Source: QHXW01 sp035297145
Lineage (GTDB): Bacteria > Acidobacteriota > Terriglobia > Bryobacterales > Bryobacteraceae
Assembly: GCA_035297145.1 (NCBI GenBank)
Contig: DATGZN010000026.1
Coordinates: forward strand, 185,101-249,100
Reading direction: 5' to 3'
Length of the DNA: 64,000 nucleotides
The translations under genes were made by a program, and so were the position numbers. The first letter of the stretch is position 1. Every line of letters begins with the position of its first letter. Positions 1 to 7,397 of the stretch are shown in pieces. A model generated the notes under the pieces. It was not told the origin of the DNA. It worked only from the letters and a program-made list of their open reading frames with translations, and did not search any database.

Positions 1-1112
1 ATCTGACCGTTACCGGTTACCGTGTGGCCCAGGTTCTTCAGGTCCATCAAGTACACCACGCCTTCCTTCCCGCCGGCGATCAACCACCCATTTGAGGTCA
101 ATATCGGCCCACAGGAGCCGAGGTCGTTGTCTAAGTCAGTGAGATTGGACCAGTTATCGGGAGTGAACCAATCCGCCATGGTCGCCGCGCCGTTGCTGAG
201 CTTGATGACGCTCTCGGAAAAGTCGGTCTTGCCGTCGAAAGCTCCATTGCCTGTAGCGAAGTAAATGTTTCCGCTGGCGTCGGCGGCCGGCGCGCGCCCA
301 CCTTGCCAGATTGCTCCTCCCCAACCGCCGGGAGATGTAATGAACGCGGAGACTTGCTGCTGGACGTTGGCGGCGCTGTAGCCCAGCAGCCAACCGTGCC
401 AGTCGCCGATGTCATCATGCGAGCCGAACCCGACGTAAACCACATTGTTGAGCAACAGCAGACCAGGCCTCTGAAGTTGGTTGCCGGGGTCGAAGGTAAC
501 TAGTCCACTCTTGCTATCGAAGGGATTGTTGCCTGGCACGACCGCGGCAATGACCGCCGGAGCGCCGAATTTTTCCTGGCCGTTGGTGATGTCGAGAGCG
601 TGCAGCCGGTAGATGTGATTCCCGCTCTCCTTGGTGTATGCGACTACGTACAATGTATTCGTTGTGCCATCGATAACCGGGGTGCCCAGGATGCCGATCT
701 GGGTCAGATCCGCGACGTTGAAGTCGGTTCCGGGCACGGAGGGCCCGAGATTCACGTGCCATAAGGGCGCGCCTTGCGTATCTGCGTCAAAGGCGTACAC
801 GTCATTGTGGTGTGTGGCGACATAAACGACATTGTGCGCCTTACCGTCAGCCATGGTGACGCTCTGCACGTAGAGCGGCTGCGCATTGATCGCCCCGCTC
901 ACCGGGAGCGAGAACAGCTTCCCGAACTGGGTCGCGTTCACGTTGAGCGTGCTTAGGATAGTCTCGTTGAGGTTCGCGTTGGTGCGCGCGTTGCCGTAGT
1001 TGGCGGTCAGGACGTTTGTCCCAGCCGGTGTTTGAGCGCCGAGGCGGAAGGCCCCGGCAACGAACAACAAGAAGAAAAAATGAAAAGGAAGGGTTTTATG
1101 ACCTTGCTGCAT
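1..1112 (-). CDS. Secreted PQQ-like beta-propeller protein, C-terminus cut off by window edge
   Basis: An uninterrupted reading frame runs from an ATG at 1112 down to the first bases of the window, about 370 codons with no stop, so the C-terminus lies outside. It opens with a lysine/histidine stretch and a hydrophobic segment ending in LGAQ, a plausible signal peptide. The body has repeated blade-like strings such as NVVYVATHHNDVYAFD, TLYVVAYTKES, NVVYVGFGSHDD and GNIYFATGNGAFDG, as seen in PQQ/quinoprotein-like propeller repeats. No catalytic residues can be named. Such proteins are probably periplasmic or secreted. It is divergent from the gene at 1158. The frame is certain; the exact family is inferred from the repeat pattern. 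Confidence 0.75.
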   Translation of the reverse strand, partial: MQQGHKTLPFHFFFLLFVAGAFRLGAQTPAGTNVLTANYGNARTNANLNETILSTLNVNATQFGKLFSLPVSGAINAQPLYVQSVTMADGKAHNVVYVATHHNDVYAFDADTQGAPLWHVNLGPSVPGTDFNVADLTQIGILGTPVIDGTTNTLYVVAYTKESGNHIYRLHALDITNGQEKFGAPAVIAAVVPGNNPFDSKSGLVTFDPGNQLQRPGLLLLNNVVYVGFGSHDDIGDWHGWLLGYSAANVQQQVSAFITSPGGWGGAIWQGGRAPAADASGNIYFATGNGAFDGKTDFSESVIKLSNGAATMADWFTPDNWSNLTDLDNDLGSCGPILTSNGWLIAGGKEGVVYLMDLKNLGHTVTGNGQ

Positions 1113-1157
1113 TTTCTTGTCTGAACTTCGTATTGTAATGTAGAAACCACTGGAGAT

Positions 1158-1874
1158 GTGTTGAAAACCACGTTAAAAGTTGAATTGGCCAGCCAGCGTA
1201 AGTTTCGGGAACGAAACAAGATCAGCTATCGAATCGCGCACTGGCCGATCTGGATCTGGGTGTTCTTCATTACCCCCGGGCCGTTAGTCTTTGACCTGTT
1301 CGAGCGTGGTTTCGACTGGCGCATGGCGGCGTGGCTGTCGCTGGTATTGGCCGGAACCGGAATAGCCGGGTTGCGCGGCAAGCTGCCTGGAGTCGAGCCT
1401 AAGCCCTACATTTTGCGTTTCACCGAGGACAAACCCAACCCCCTGTACCGCCGTGTTTGCTACACGTTCGCGTGGAGCGCGGTGACGGTTTTCGCGGTGC
1501 TGAATCTGGCCGGTTTGGCAGTCGCGGTGGTCACCGGCAAATGGTACTTACACCAGATCTACGTGTATTGGTATTTCCCGCTGGCACTTGCCGTCTGGAC
1601 AGCCGGTGCGTTCGGGCGCTTGCCGCGAGTGATGGCGTCAACCAAAGGTGAGGGACACGAGCGCCGCTACTTCTACGGCTCGGTATGGGCGGCATGCGTG
1701 GCGCAACCCGTGCTTGGCGTGCTATGGAAGCTGCTGCCCCGGACCAGAACCATGGATGCCGTGAAGTTGCTTGTGTTTACGGGGATTCTGGCTTTGTTCG
1801 GCCATTTTGCGCGTCGCGGACTTTTGCCAAGAACGCGGCCGATCGTGCCGGGCGAAAGCGCCGTCTCCGACTAA
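1158..1874 (+). CDS. Integral membrane protein of unknown function
   Basis: A 238-residue protein begun by GTG at 1158. After a basic N-terminus of about 30 residues, hydrophobic segments appear near residues 30-45, 58-75, 100-125, 132-150, 172-190 and 200-216, so about five or six membrane spans are likely. The charged loop LRFTEDKPNPLYRR sits between the second and third spans. I do not recognise a family or catalytic motif. It is transcribed divergently from the propeller protein with only 45 bp between the starts, so the promoters must overlap. The next gene is convergent. Reality of the gene is supported by the clean alternation of hydrophobic and basic segments; function is unknown. Confidence 0.6.
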   Translation: MLKTTLKVELASQRKFRERNKISYRIAHWPIWIWVFFITPGPLVFDLFERGFDWRMAAWLSLVLAGTGIAGLRGKLPGVEPKPYILRFTEDKPNPLYRRVCYTFAWSAVTVFAVLNLAGLAVAVVTGKWYLHQIYVYWYFPLALAVWTAGAFGRLPRVMASTKGEGHERRYFYGSVWAACVAQPVLGVLWKLLPRTRTMDAVKLLVFTGILALFGHFARRGLLPRTRPIVPGESAVSD

Positions 1875-1884
1875 CCCGCCTGTT

Positions 1885-2253
1885 TCATATCGTGTACAGG
1901 TGCCACTCCATACCTTGATAGTCATATAGGCGAATCGTGCGGTCGGCGACGTCACCGAAAAAATGAAAACCACTCAGATGCTCCCAACCCGAGAAGGTTT
2001 GCTCTTCGAGGTTGACGAGTAAGTCCACCGCGCCGCCTACACCATGCTGAAACAGCGTGTATTTTCCGTCCCCGCCAACGCCGGAGACGTGGCTGTGAAG
2101 CTCATGGCTGTAGACTTTGATCACACCGGGCTCGAAGAAGCCTTCGAAATGAACCCGGTGGCCGCGGTCGTGATCCTGCATCCACCAGGCGTCGGCGCCA
2201 GTGATCAGGCGGCCGGCGATGTAAGCGATCACGGAGCGGTTCGCGGCGTCCAT
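1885..2253 (-). CDS. Conserved-looking hypothetical protein downstream of selB
   Basis: A 122-residue protein whose start lies 1 bp after the selB stop, which indicates translational coupling or co-transcription with selB. It is rich in histidine, tryptophan and glycine, with strands such as RVHFEGFFEPGVIKVYSHELH and a C-terminus MEWHLYTI. It has no signal peptide or membrane segment. The pattern suggests a small beta-rich soluble domain, but I do not recognise a family. The link with SelB is positional only; a role in selenoprotein synthesis cannot be claimed. Composition matches the neighbours. Confidence 0.55.
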   Translation of the reverse strand: MDAANRSVIAYIAGRLITGADAWWMQDHDRGHRVHFEGFFEPGVIKVYSHELHSHVSGVGGDGKYTLFQHGVGGAVDLLVNLEEQTFSGWEHLSGFHFFGDVADRTIRLYDYQGMEWHLYTI

Positions 2254-2254
2254 A

Positions 2255-4120
2255 TCACAGCACGAGTCTTTCGTCGCCCTCGCGGCGCGTGATGTGCTCG
2301 CGATCGAGGTACTCGAGCAGTGGAATGGCGTACTTACGCGAGATGCCGGTCCAATCCTTGAAAGCGCCCACGCTGAAACGCGCCGACTTCCTTCCGGCCA
2401 GCAGACCGCGCAGGCTTTCGAGAGCCGAGTGATGGAAGACCAGATCGGTGTTGATACGAACCAGACGCTTTTCCCGGATCAGAATCTGCAGCAGCGATCG
2501 CGCGCGGGCCGCTTCCACGCCGGATTTGGCCAATACTTCGATGACCGTGGGCGCGGCAAGACCGGCCTGTTCGAAAGCCCGCTCGATGGCGGCGCGCGCC
2601 TGCTCCTCATCCTGCTTGAAGACGACCTTGTGGCTTCGTGAGCGGACGATCTCGCCTTCGACGGCAAGATCCTTCGCGCCCGCGAGGATAGCGTCAAAGA
2701 CAAAGGGCGGGGCATCGGCCAGCTCGCGCCCGCGCAAATCCTGCTTGGCGATGCCGGGGAGCAGAGGGTTGGCGCTGTGGAAGGCGCGCACGGCCGACGT
2801 GATTTGCTGTGTGGTCTTTTCGAACCAGTCCCGGTCGATGAGCACCGATTGCGGCTGGCGGAGCAGGATGAAGGACCGGGCCGCGGCTTCGAGGTCGCGC
2901 TCCTGGAGGCCGGTGCGCGAGACCAGCTCCCCAAAGCTCAGGCCGAATCTGGACTCCCGCACGAGCAAAGCGACTTTAGCGGCGATGTCAGGGCCTGCGA
3001 GGATGTCCAGGCGCTTGGCTGTATTGTCGGTTTTGCGGTAGCGGATGCCGCTACCGTCGAGCACCGCGCCGCCGCCGATGGTCACGACGGGCGAGAACAT
3101 GCGGACTATGAAGCGGTCGCCAGGAAGCAATAGAGCCGGCTCGCGCAGCACGATGCGCGCGTACGTGTGCTCGCCCGGCTTCACCACAGTCGCGCCGCCG
3201 AAAAGGCGGATTTCCGCTTCGATCTCCGCGGTTCCCGCATGGAAATGAACGGGCGCTCGATGTTTGAGGGGTTTGGCCGAAGGCAGCAGATCGAGCGAAC
3301 AATCGAGGTGGCGGATGATCCGGAAGCGGCCGGGCGCGGACAGCAACATACCGCGCGTGATCTCGGCGGGCTCGATATCGGCCAGATTCAAAGCCGTGCG
3401 CTGCCCGGCGGTGGCGCTGTCCGCCGGCTGCCCATGCACTTGGACGCCACGAACGCGGAGCTTGCGGCCTGTAGGATAGAGCTCCACTTCCTGATCGCGG
3501 CTCACGGCGCCGGAGATCAGTGTGCCGGTGATGACAGTGCCGAAGCCCTTGGCGGAGAAGGCGCGATCGATGGGAAGCCGGAAGTGGCCGGCGGCGCTTT
3601 TCTCGGCCACCGCCAGCGAAGCGTGTTCCAGCTCGCGGCGCAGCTCATCGATTCCGGCGCCGGTGGTGGAACTGACGGCGACGATGGGGGCATTTTCCAG
3701 AAAGGAGCCGGCGACGAACTCTTCCATTTCCAGGCGAACGAGATCGAGGATGTCCTTATCGACGAGATCGGCTTTGGTGAGCACGATAATGCCTCGCGGA
3801 ATGCCTAGCAGGCGGCAAATATCGAAGTGCTCGCGGGTTTGCGGTTTGATGGATTCGTCGGCGGCGACCACGAACAAGACAAGATCGATGCCGCCGACGC
3901 CCGCCAGCATATTCTTCACGAAACGCTCGTGGCCGGGCACGTCAATGAAACCGAGGCGCAGCGCGGGCGTGAGCTGCAGGTGCGCGAAGCCGATGTCAAT
4001 GGTGATGCCGCGGCGCTTCTCTTCCTTGAGCCGATCGGCGTCGATGCCGGTGAGCGCTTTGACGAGGGCGGTCTTGCCATGATCGATGTGGCCCGCGGTC
4101 CCGACGATGACGTTCTTCAT
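2255..4120 (-). CDS. selB: Selenocysteine-specific translation elongation factor SelB
   Basis: A 621-residue translational GTPase. Motifs in order: G1 GHIDHGKT at 10-17, RGITIDIGF (switch I region) at 38-46, DVPGHE at 60-65 and TKAD at 115-118. These are followed by EF-Tu-like beta-barrel domains and a long C-terminal region of about 250 residues that fits the winged-helix array which binds the SECIS hairpin. SelB carries Sec-tRNA(Sec) to the ribosome at UGA codons. The motif set and the winged-helix extension separate it from EF-Tu. Its presence implies that selenoproteins are made, yet selA, selD and the Sec tRNA gene were not seen in the window. A small gene follows 1 bp after the stop. 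Confidence 0.95.
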   Translation of the reverse strand: MKNVIVGTAGHIDHGKTALVKALTGIDADRLKEEKRRGITIDIGFAHLQLTPALRLGFIDVPGHERFVKNMLAGVGGIDLVLFVVAADESIKPQTREHFDICRLLGIPRGIIVLTKADLVDKDILDLVRLEMEEFVAGSFLENAPIVAVSSTTGAGIDELRRELEHASLAVAEKSAAGHFRLPIDRAFSAKGFGTVITGTLISGAVSRDQEVELYPTGRKLRVRGVQVHGQPADSATAGQRTALNLADIEPAEITRGMLLSAPGRFRIIRHLDCSLDLLPSAKPLKHRAPVHFHAGTAEIEAEIRLFGGATVVKPGEHTYARIVLREPALLLPGDRFIVRMFSPVVTIGGGAVLDGSGIRYRKTDNTAKRLDILAGPDIAAKVALLVRESRFGLSFGELVSRTGLQERDLEAAARSFILLRQPQSVLIDRDWFEKTTQQITSAVRAFHSANPLLPGIAKQDLRGRELADAPPFVFDAILAGAKDLAVEGEIVRSRSHKVVFKQDEEQARAAIERAFEQAGLAAPTVIEVLAKSGVEAARARSLLQILIREKRLVRINTDLVFHHSALESLRGLLAGRKSARFSVGAFKDWTGISRKYAIPLLEYLDREHITRREGDERLVL

Positions 4121-4225
4121 GGGGCGATTTCATGGTACTAAAGAAACGAATTTTCAACGCCGTTGACGCTGAGACGCCGAGAAAGACCGGACCGTGGAGT
4201 TGCGGATGGCCGGGGCGTCAGAAGT

Positions 4226-4699
4226 TCACTGCCGATCTTTCACAAAGAGCGACAGGAGATAATCGTTGGCGAGGCCCTGGTCACGAATGGCTTTCCAACT
4301 CGCAAACGCTTGTCGCACCAGATCTATCTGCGTGAGAACCTCAGTGCGCGACCACTCGGTGGCATTGTCATAGTCGGCGGTATGGCGATCGTCATAGAGT
4401 TGATTAAAGGCGTTGGCGACGTTGCGAAGATGAGCTGCCACGGCGGGATCGGCACCGGTAAAAGCAGAGTTGGCGGCTCGTCCGGAAGCCGTCTTCATTC
4501 TCTGGTGTTCGAAGATGCGGGCGAGAAGCGGGCGCTGCGCTGTTATCCTCCAATTGGAAACAGCTTCCGTGATCAAAAGATGAAAAAGGGCATAGTACGC
4601 CGTGGAGATTGCCCTCCGGAGACTGGCTTGGCGAGGCCGCTTGGGTTCACGCTTGGCGAGATGAAGTGCCTGCTCAAGCAGATCGTCCGGAAATGCCAT
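4226..4699 (-). CDS. HEPN-domain protein (UPF0332-like)
   Basis: A 157-residue, mostly helical protein. The segment RRAISTAYYALFHLL near residues 28-42 is the recognisable core of HEPN/UPF0332 proteins, whose members often have serine-x-alanine-tyrosine-tyrosine-x-x-phenylalanine-histidine here. A second helix pair follows with LRNVANAFNQLYDDRH and DYDN. HEPN proteins commonly act as toxins, RNases or nucleotidyltransferase substrates in two-gene modules. The start follows the stop of the 106-residue gene upstream with only 3 bp between them, so the two are surely co-translated. A canonical R-x4-6-H RNase motif is not obvious, so activity is uncertain. Confidence 0.75.
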   Translation of the reverse strand: MAFPDDLLEQALHLAKREPKRPRQASLRRAISTAYYALFHLLITEAVSNWRITAQRPLLARIFEHQRMKTASGRAANSAFTGADPAVAAHLRNVANAFNQLYDDRHTADYDNATEWSRTEVLTQIDLVRQAFASWKAIRDQGLANDYLLSLFVKDRQ

Positions 4700-4702
4700 G
4701 CG

Positions 4703-5023
4703 TCATGCCCACGCGGCTTCCTTGAGAACGGCCTGCTCGGATTGACTTCGAAATCTTAGATATGGAACGAGGCCCCATGAATTCAGGGGATCAACGTGCT
4801 CAGCAATGACCGCCGAAACGCGGCTTGTAACGTCACGAAGGCGACGTGGTTTGCTTGCTGCATCCGACAAGAGAATTCTGAAGTGGACGGCCTCTTCTCC
4901 CGACCAATCGGTTCCGATGGTATAGCGGATTCGCACAACGTCGGGTGCGAGCATCCTCTCGACATCGGCGATGGTTGCGGCGAACTTCGTCGGATCGGCG
5001 ACTCCTTTCGGAACGATTGGCAC
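4703..5023 (-). CDS. Small protein paired with the HEPN gene
   Basis: A 106-residue soluble protein with the order: N-terminal helix (KFAATIADVERMLAPD), strand VVRIRYTIGTDWSGEEAVHF, strand/helix RRLRDVTSRVSAVIAEHV, and a conserved-looking end WGLVPYLRFRSQSEQ. The strand containing TDWSGEEAVHFRILLSD could be read as a degenerate nucleotidyltransferase-like core, but the usual G-S-x(n)-D-x-D signature is absent, so I give no function. It sits immediately upstream of the HEPN gene, an arrangement typical of toxin-antitoxin or MNT/HEPN modules. The gene is supported by the tight coupling and by balanced amino-acid composition. Confidence 0.6.
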   Translation of the reverse strand: MPIVPKGVADPTKFAATIADVERMLAPDVVRIRYTIGTDWSGEEAVHFRILLSDAASKPRRLRDVTSRVSAVIAEHVDPLNSWGLVPYLRFRSQSEQAVLKEAAWA

Positions 5024-5092
5024 AGCACCATTATCACCCGTCTTGAAGATGCCGGGTGCCTTCGCTTTTCGGAGGCCCTTTGAGGCTTGCCC

Positions 5093-5735
5093 TCAACCTA
5101 ACCTCTCGTCGTGTAAGCTACGCCACGGGCCACTTGGACTGCAGCTCCACTCCGTGTCGATAGGCAATCGTACTTCATTTGGAAATGTCAGCTCCACGAC
5201 GTCAGACAAGCCTCCACAGAATCGGTCTGCGACAACAAATATGTCGGCGCCACGCGGACTCGCCCGGCCGCCCGAGTAGCGAGGTGACCCTGAATTGAAG
5301 CGACAGAACAAGGGCGTGCTCTCCTGATTCTGTCGCAGCAATGCTGCGGTCGATGTCCTCAATATCACGGGGCCCTCGCTTTGGTAGCGGGCGAAGTGTC
5401 GAACGCCATAGTCGTTCGGGCCACGAGAGGTACCCGGCCAAAAGAACACGCGTCGGTTCAACGCTTCGACTAGGTCTTCGAGTTGCCAACCGTCCGCGAA
5501 GGCCACGTTCGCCGCGTGCAATGGTGCTTGGTCCCGAAGCTGGACGTCTGCGCCGTGGACGCGTATCAGAACGTGTTTGGGACGACGATACCTCACTAAA
5601 TCTGGCCGTTGAGCTCCGCATGAGCATTGCCGCACTGTGGAGACAACCGGCCTCGCGAATTTGATGGCAGATTCACCGCTGATGTCAGGTGGTAAGCGTA
5701 GGGCCGCGAAGAGACGAAAGCTGGAAGGTTAAATG
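5093..5735 (-). pseudogene. Frameshifted DUF7002-like gene
   Basis: Three reading frames each carry part of one recognisable protein. The N-terminal part reads YAYHLTSAVNLPS (about 5705-5665). It continues in a second frame as IREAGCLHSAAMLM. The C-terminal two thirds are in a third frame (5093 to about 5600) and include HVLIRVHGADVQLRDQ, LNRRVFFWPG, FNSGS, RGADIF and VVELTF. From memory this order (Y-H-x-T, P-S-I-R, I-R-D-Q, L-N-x-R-V-F-F-W, P-R-G) matches DUF7002-type proteins. Two frameshifts are therefore needed to read the protein through. It is either a dead gene or carries sequencing errors. The first part of the frame has no clear start codon. Confidence 0.6.
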
Positions 5736-5824
5736 CCACGATGACCCCTGAATCAGAATACGCCTGCTCGGCTCTGCGGGTCCCCTCACACAGCATGCCG
5801 TATCCCGGCACCAAAGCGAATCCG

Positions 5825-5945
5825 ATGAACAGGTCGGATGAACTGCGCCGGCATGCGGCGGCGGAGCAGGGGGGCGGGGCGGAGCGCAAGGAGCGGCAGC
5901 ATCAGGAGGGCAAGCGTAGGGCGCGGAAGTGGATTGGGTTCGCAT
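5825..5945 (+). pseudogene. Relic copy of the 5' end of the acyl-CoA carboxylase gene
   Basis: From the ATG at 5825 about 40 codons read MNRSDELRRHAAAEQGGG and then AERKERQHQEGKRRAR. This is almost the same as the first 40 codons of the carboxyltransferase gene that starts at 28995 on the other strand (MNRLDELRRRHAAAEQGGG, AERKARQHKEGKLSAR). The similarity also holds at DNA level, with a one-codon deletion and scattered substitutions, and a few bases before the ATG match too. After about 5945 the match stops. No downstream carboxylase sequence follows, so this is a truncated duplicate that cannot encode an enzyme. Confidence 0.7.
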
Positions 5946-6066
5946 ACGCTCACCTCGTCGGTCAAGCTGGATCGGCGACTCTTGAGGGGAAACTCTGAAG
6001 ACGATCTAAGTGGTTCGCCCAATTGTTCCCATCCGCTCCCCCGATTACTCTGGAAGCGGAGTACTC

Positions 6067-7275
6067 ATGCTGCGTGGCGCTATCATCTCTCCCGACCGTG
6101 AACTGAGCGCGGCTTTGCAAGAAGCGGTGCAGAAGACCCACCGGGTCGGCATTGTGCGCGTGCTGGAGGGTTATCCAGGGGATCTGGATCTGGTTCGTTT
6201 CCTGCGGGCCACGGCGCCCGAGGTGGTGTTCCTGTGCATGGCGAACTCCCGGCAGGCGCTGGCGGTTGCCGCGAGCATTGAGGCGCACGTTTCTGGATTG
6301 CAGATCGTCGCGGTCAGCCGCACGGTGCAACGCGAGGCGCTGATCGAGACGATGCGCACCGGCATTCGCGAGTTTCTGGGCTTGCCATTCGAGGCGGAAG
6401 CGGTGGAACAGATGATCGCCCGAGTTGTGGAGATCGTGGAGCGTAAACCCCCGGCGATCGAGTCCACGGAGCGCGTGCTATCGTTCCTTCCGTCCAAACC
6501 CGGCGTGGGATGCTCCACTATCGCCCTGAATACGAGCATCATGCTGGCGCAGCTTCCGGATACGAAGACGCTGCTGGCGGATTTCGATCTGAATTGCGGC
6601 ATGATCGCTTTCATGCTGCAAATGGACGCGACCCACTCGGTGGTCACGGCGGTGGAAAATGCGCATCAGATGGACGAAACACTCTGGCCGAAGCTGGTGG
6701 CGAGCGTGGGTGAGTTGGACGTCCTACCGGCAGGCAAACTGGCGCCCGGACATCGCATCGATGGCCTGCAGATTGGACACCTGATCGAATTCGTGCGCCG
6801 GCACTACCAAGCCATCTGCCTGGACCTGTCGGGCATCCTGGAAAAATATTCGGTGGAACTGCTGCACGAGTCCAAGGAGATCTTCTTAGTCTGCACTCCG
6901 GAGGTTCCGAGCCTCCATCTGGCGCGGGAAAAACTGCATTTCCTGCGCACTCTCGAGCTCGATGCACGGGTGAAAGTCCTGTTGAACCGGGCACAGCGTC
7001 ACAGCTTGATTCCGGTCTCCGAGGTGGAGAAAGTCCTCGGAGTCCCGGTGTACATGAGCTTCCCTAACGATTATCTGGGCGTTCACAGAGCGCTCACGTC
7101 GGGCAAGCATGTCAGCTCGTCTTCGGAACTGGGCGGGAAATTTGGCGCGCTTGCCGCCGCCATCCGGAACGGGGAAAAGCCGAAGCGGCCAACCAGACTC
7201 GGCTTCCTGGACATGCTCCGTTCGCGCAAAAAGCCTGCGCCGGCGGCGCAGGAACGAAGCGTACTGGCGTCTTAG
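6067..7275 (+). CDS. CpaE/TadZ-like ATPase with receiver-like N-terminal domain
   Basis: From ATG 6067 the protein has 402 residues; an upstream in-frame GTG at 6010 would add 19 residues without domain content, so the ATG is preferred. Residues 1-125 look like a receiver/pseudo-receiver fold (MLRGAIISPDRELSAALQEA, then PEVVFLCMAN and GIREFLGLPF). Residues 137-380 are a MinD/ParA-type ATPase with SKPGVGCSTIALN at 143-155, LLADFDLNCG and CLDLSG. The position normally held by the P-loop lysine is cysteine (GVGCST). CpaE/TadZ proteins place Flp pilus machinery at the cell pole. No other tad or cpa gene lies nearby, so it is an orphan here. Confidence 0.8.
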   Translation: MLRGAIISPDRELSAALQEAVQKTHRVGIVRVLEGYPGDLDLVRFLRATAPEVVFLCMANSRQALAVAASIEAHVSGLQIVAVSRTVQREALIETMRTGIREFLGLPFEAEAVEQMIARVVEIVERKPPAIESTERVLSFLPSKPGVGCSTIALNTSIMLAQLPDTKTLLADFDLNCGMIAFMLQMDATHSVVTAVENAHQMDETLWPKLVASVGELDVLPAGKLAPGHRIDGLQIGHLIEFVRRHYQAICLDLSGILEKYSVELLHESKEIFLVCTPEVPSLHLAREKLHFLRTLELDARVKVLLNRAQRHSLIPVSEVEKVLGVPVYMSFPNDYLGVHRALTSGKHVSSSSELGGKFGALAAAIRNGEKPKRPTRLGFLDMLRSRKKPAPAAQERSVLAS

Positions 7276-7397
7276 GTGTAATGCCTCAAAGACGGGGAGA
7301 CCGCTTGCTTCGCGCGCGGCTCAGTATGACGCCTGCGCTTGCAGCCGTTTACCGAGCCGTGACCAGAGGGAGCGGTGTTGCACGCTGTTGCGATCAC

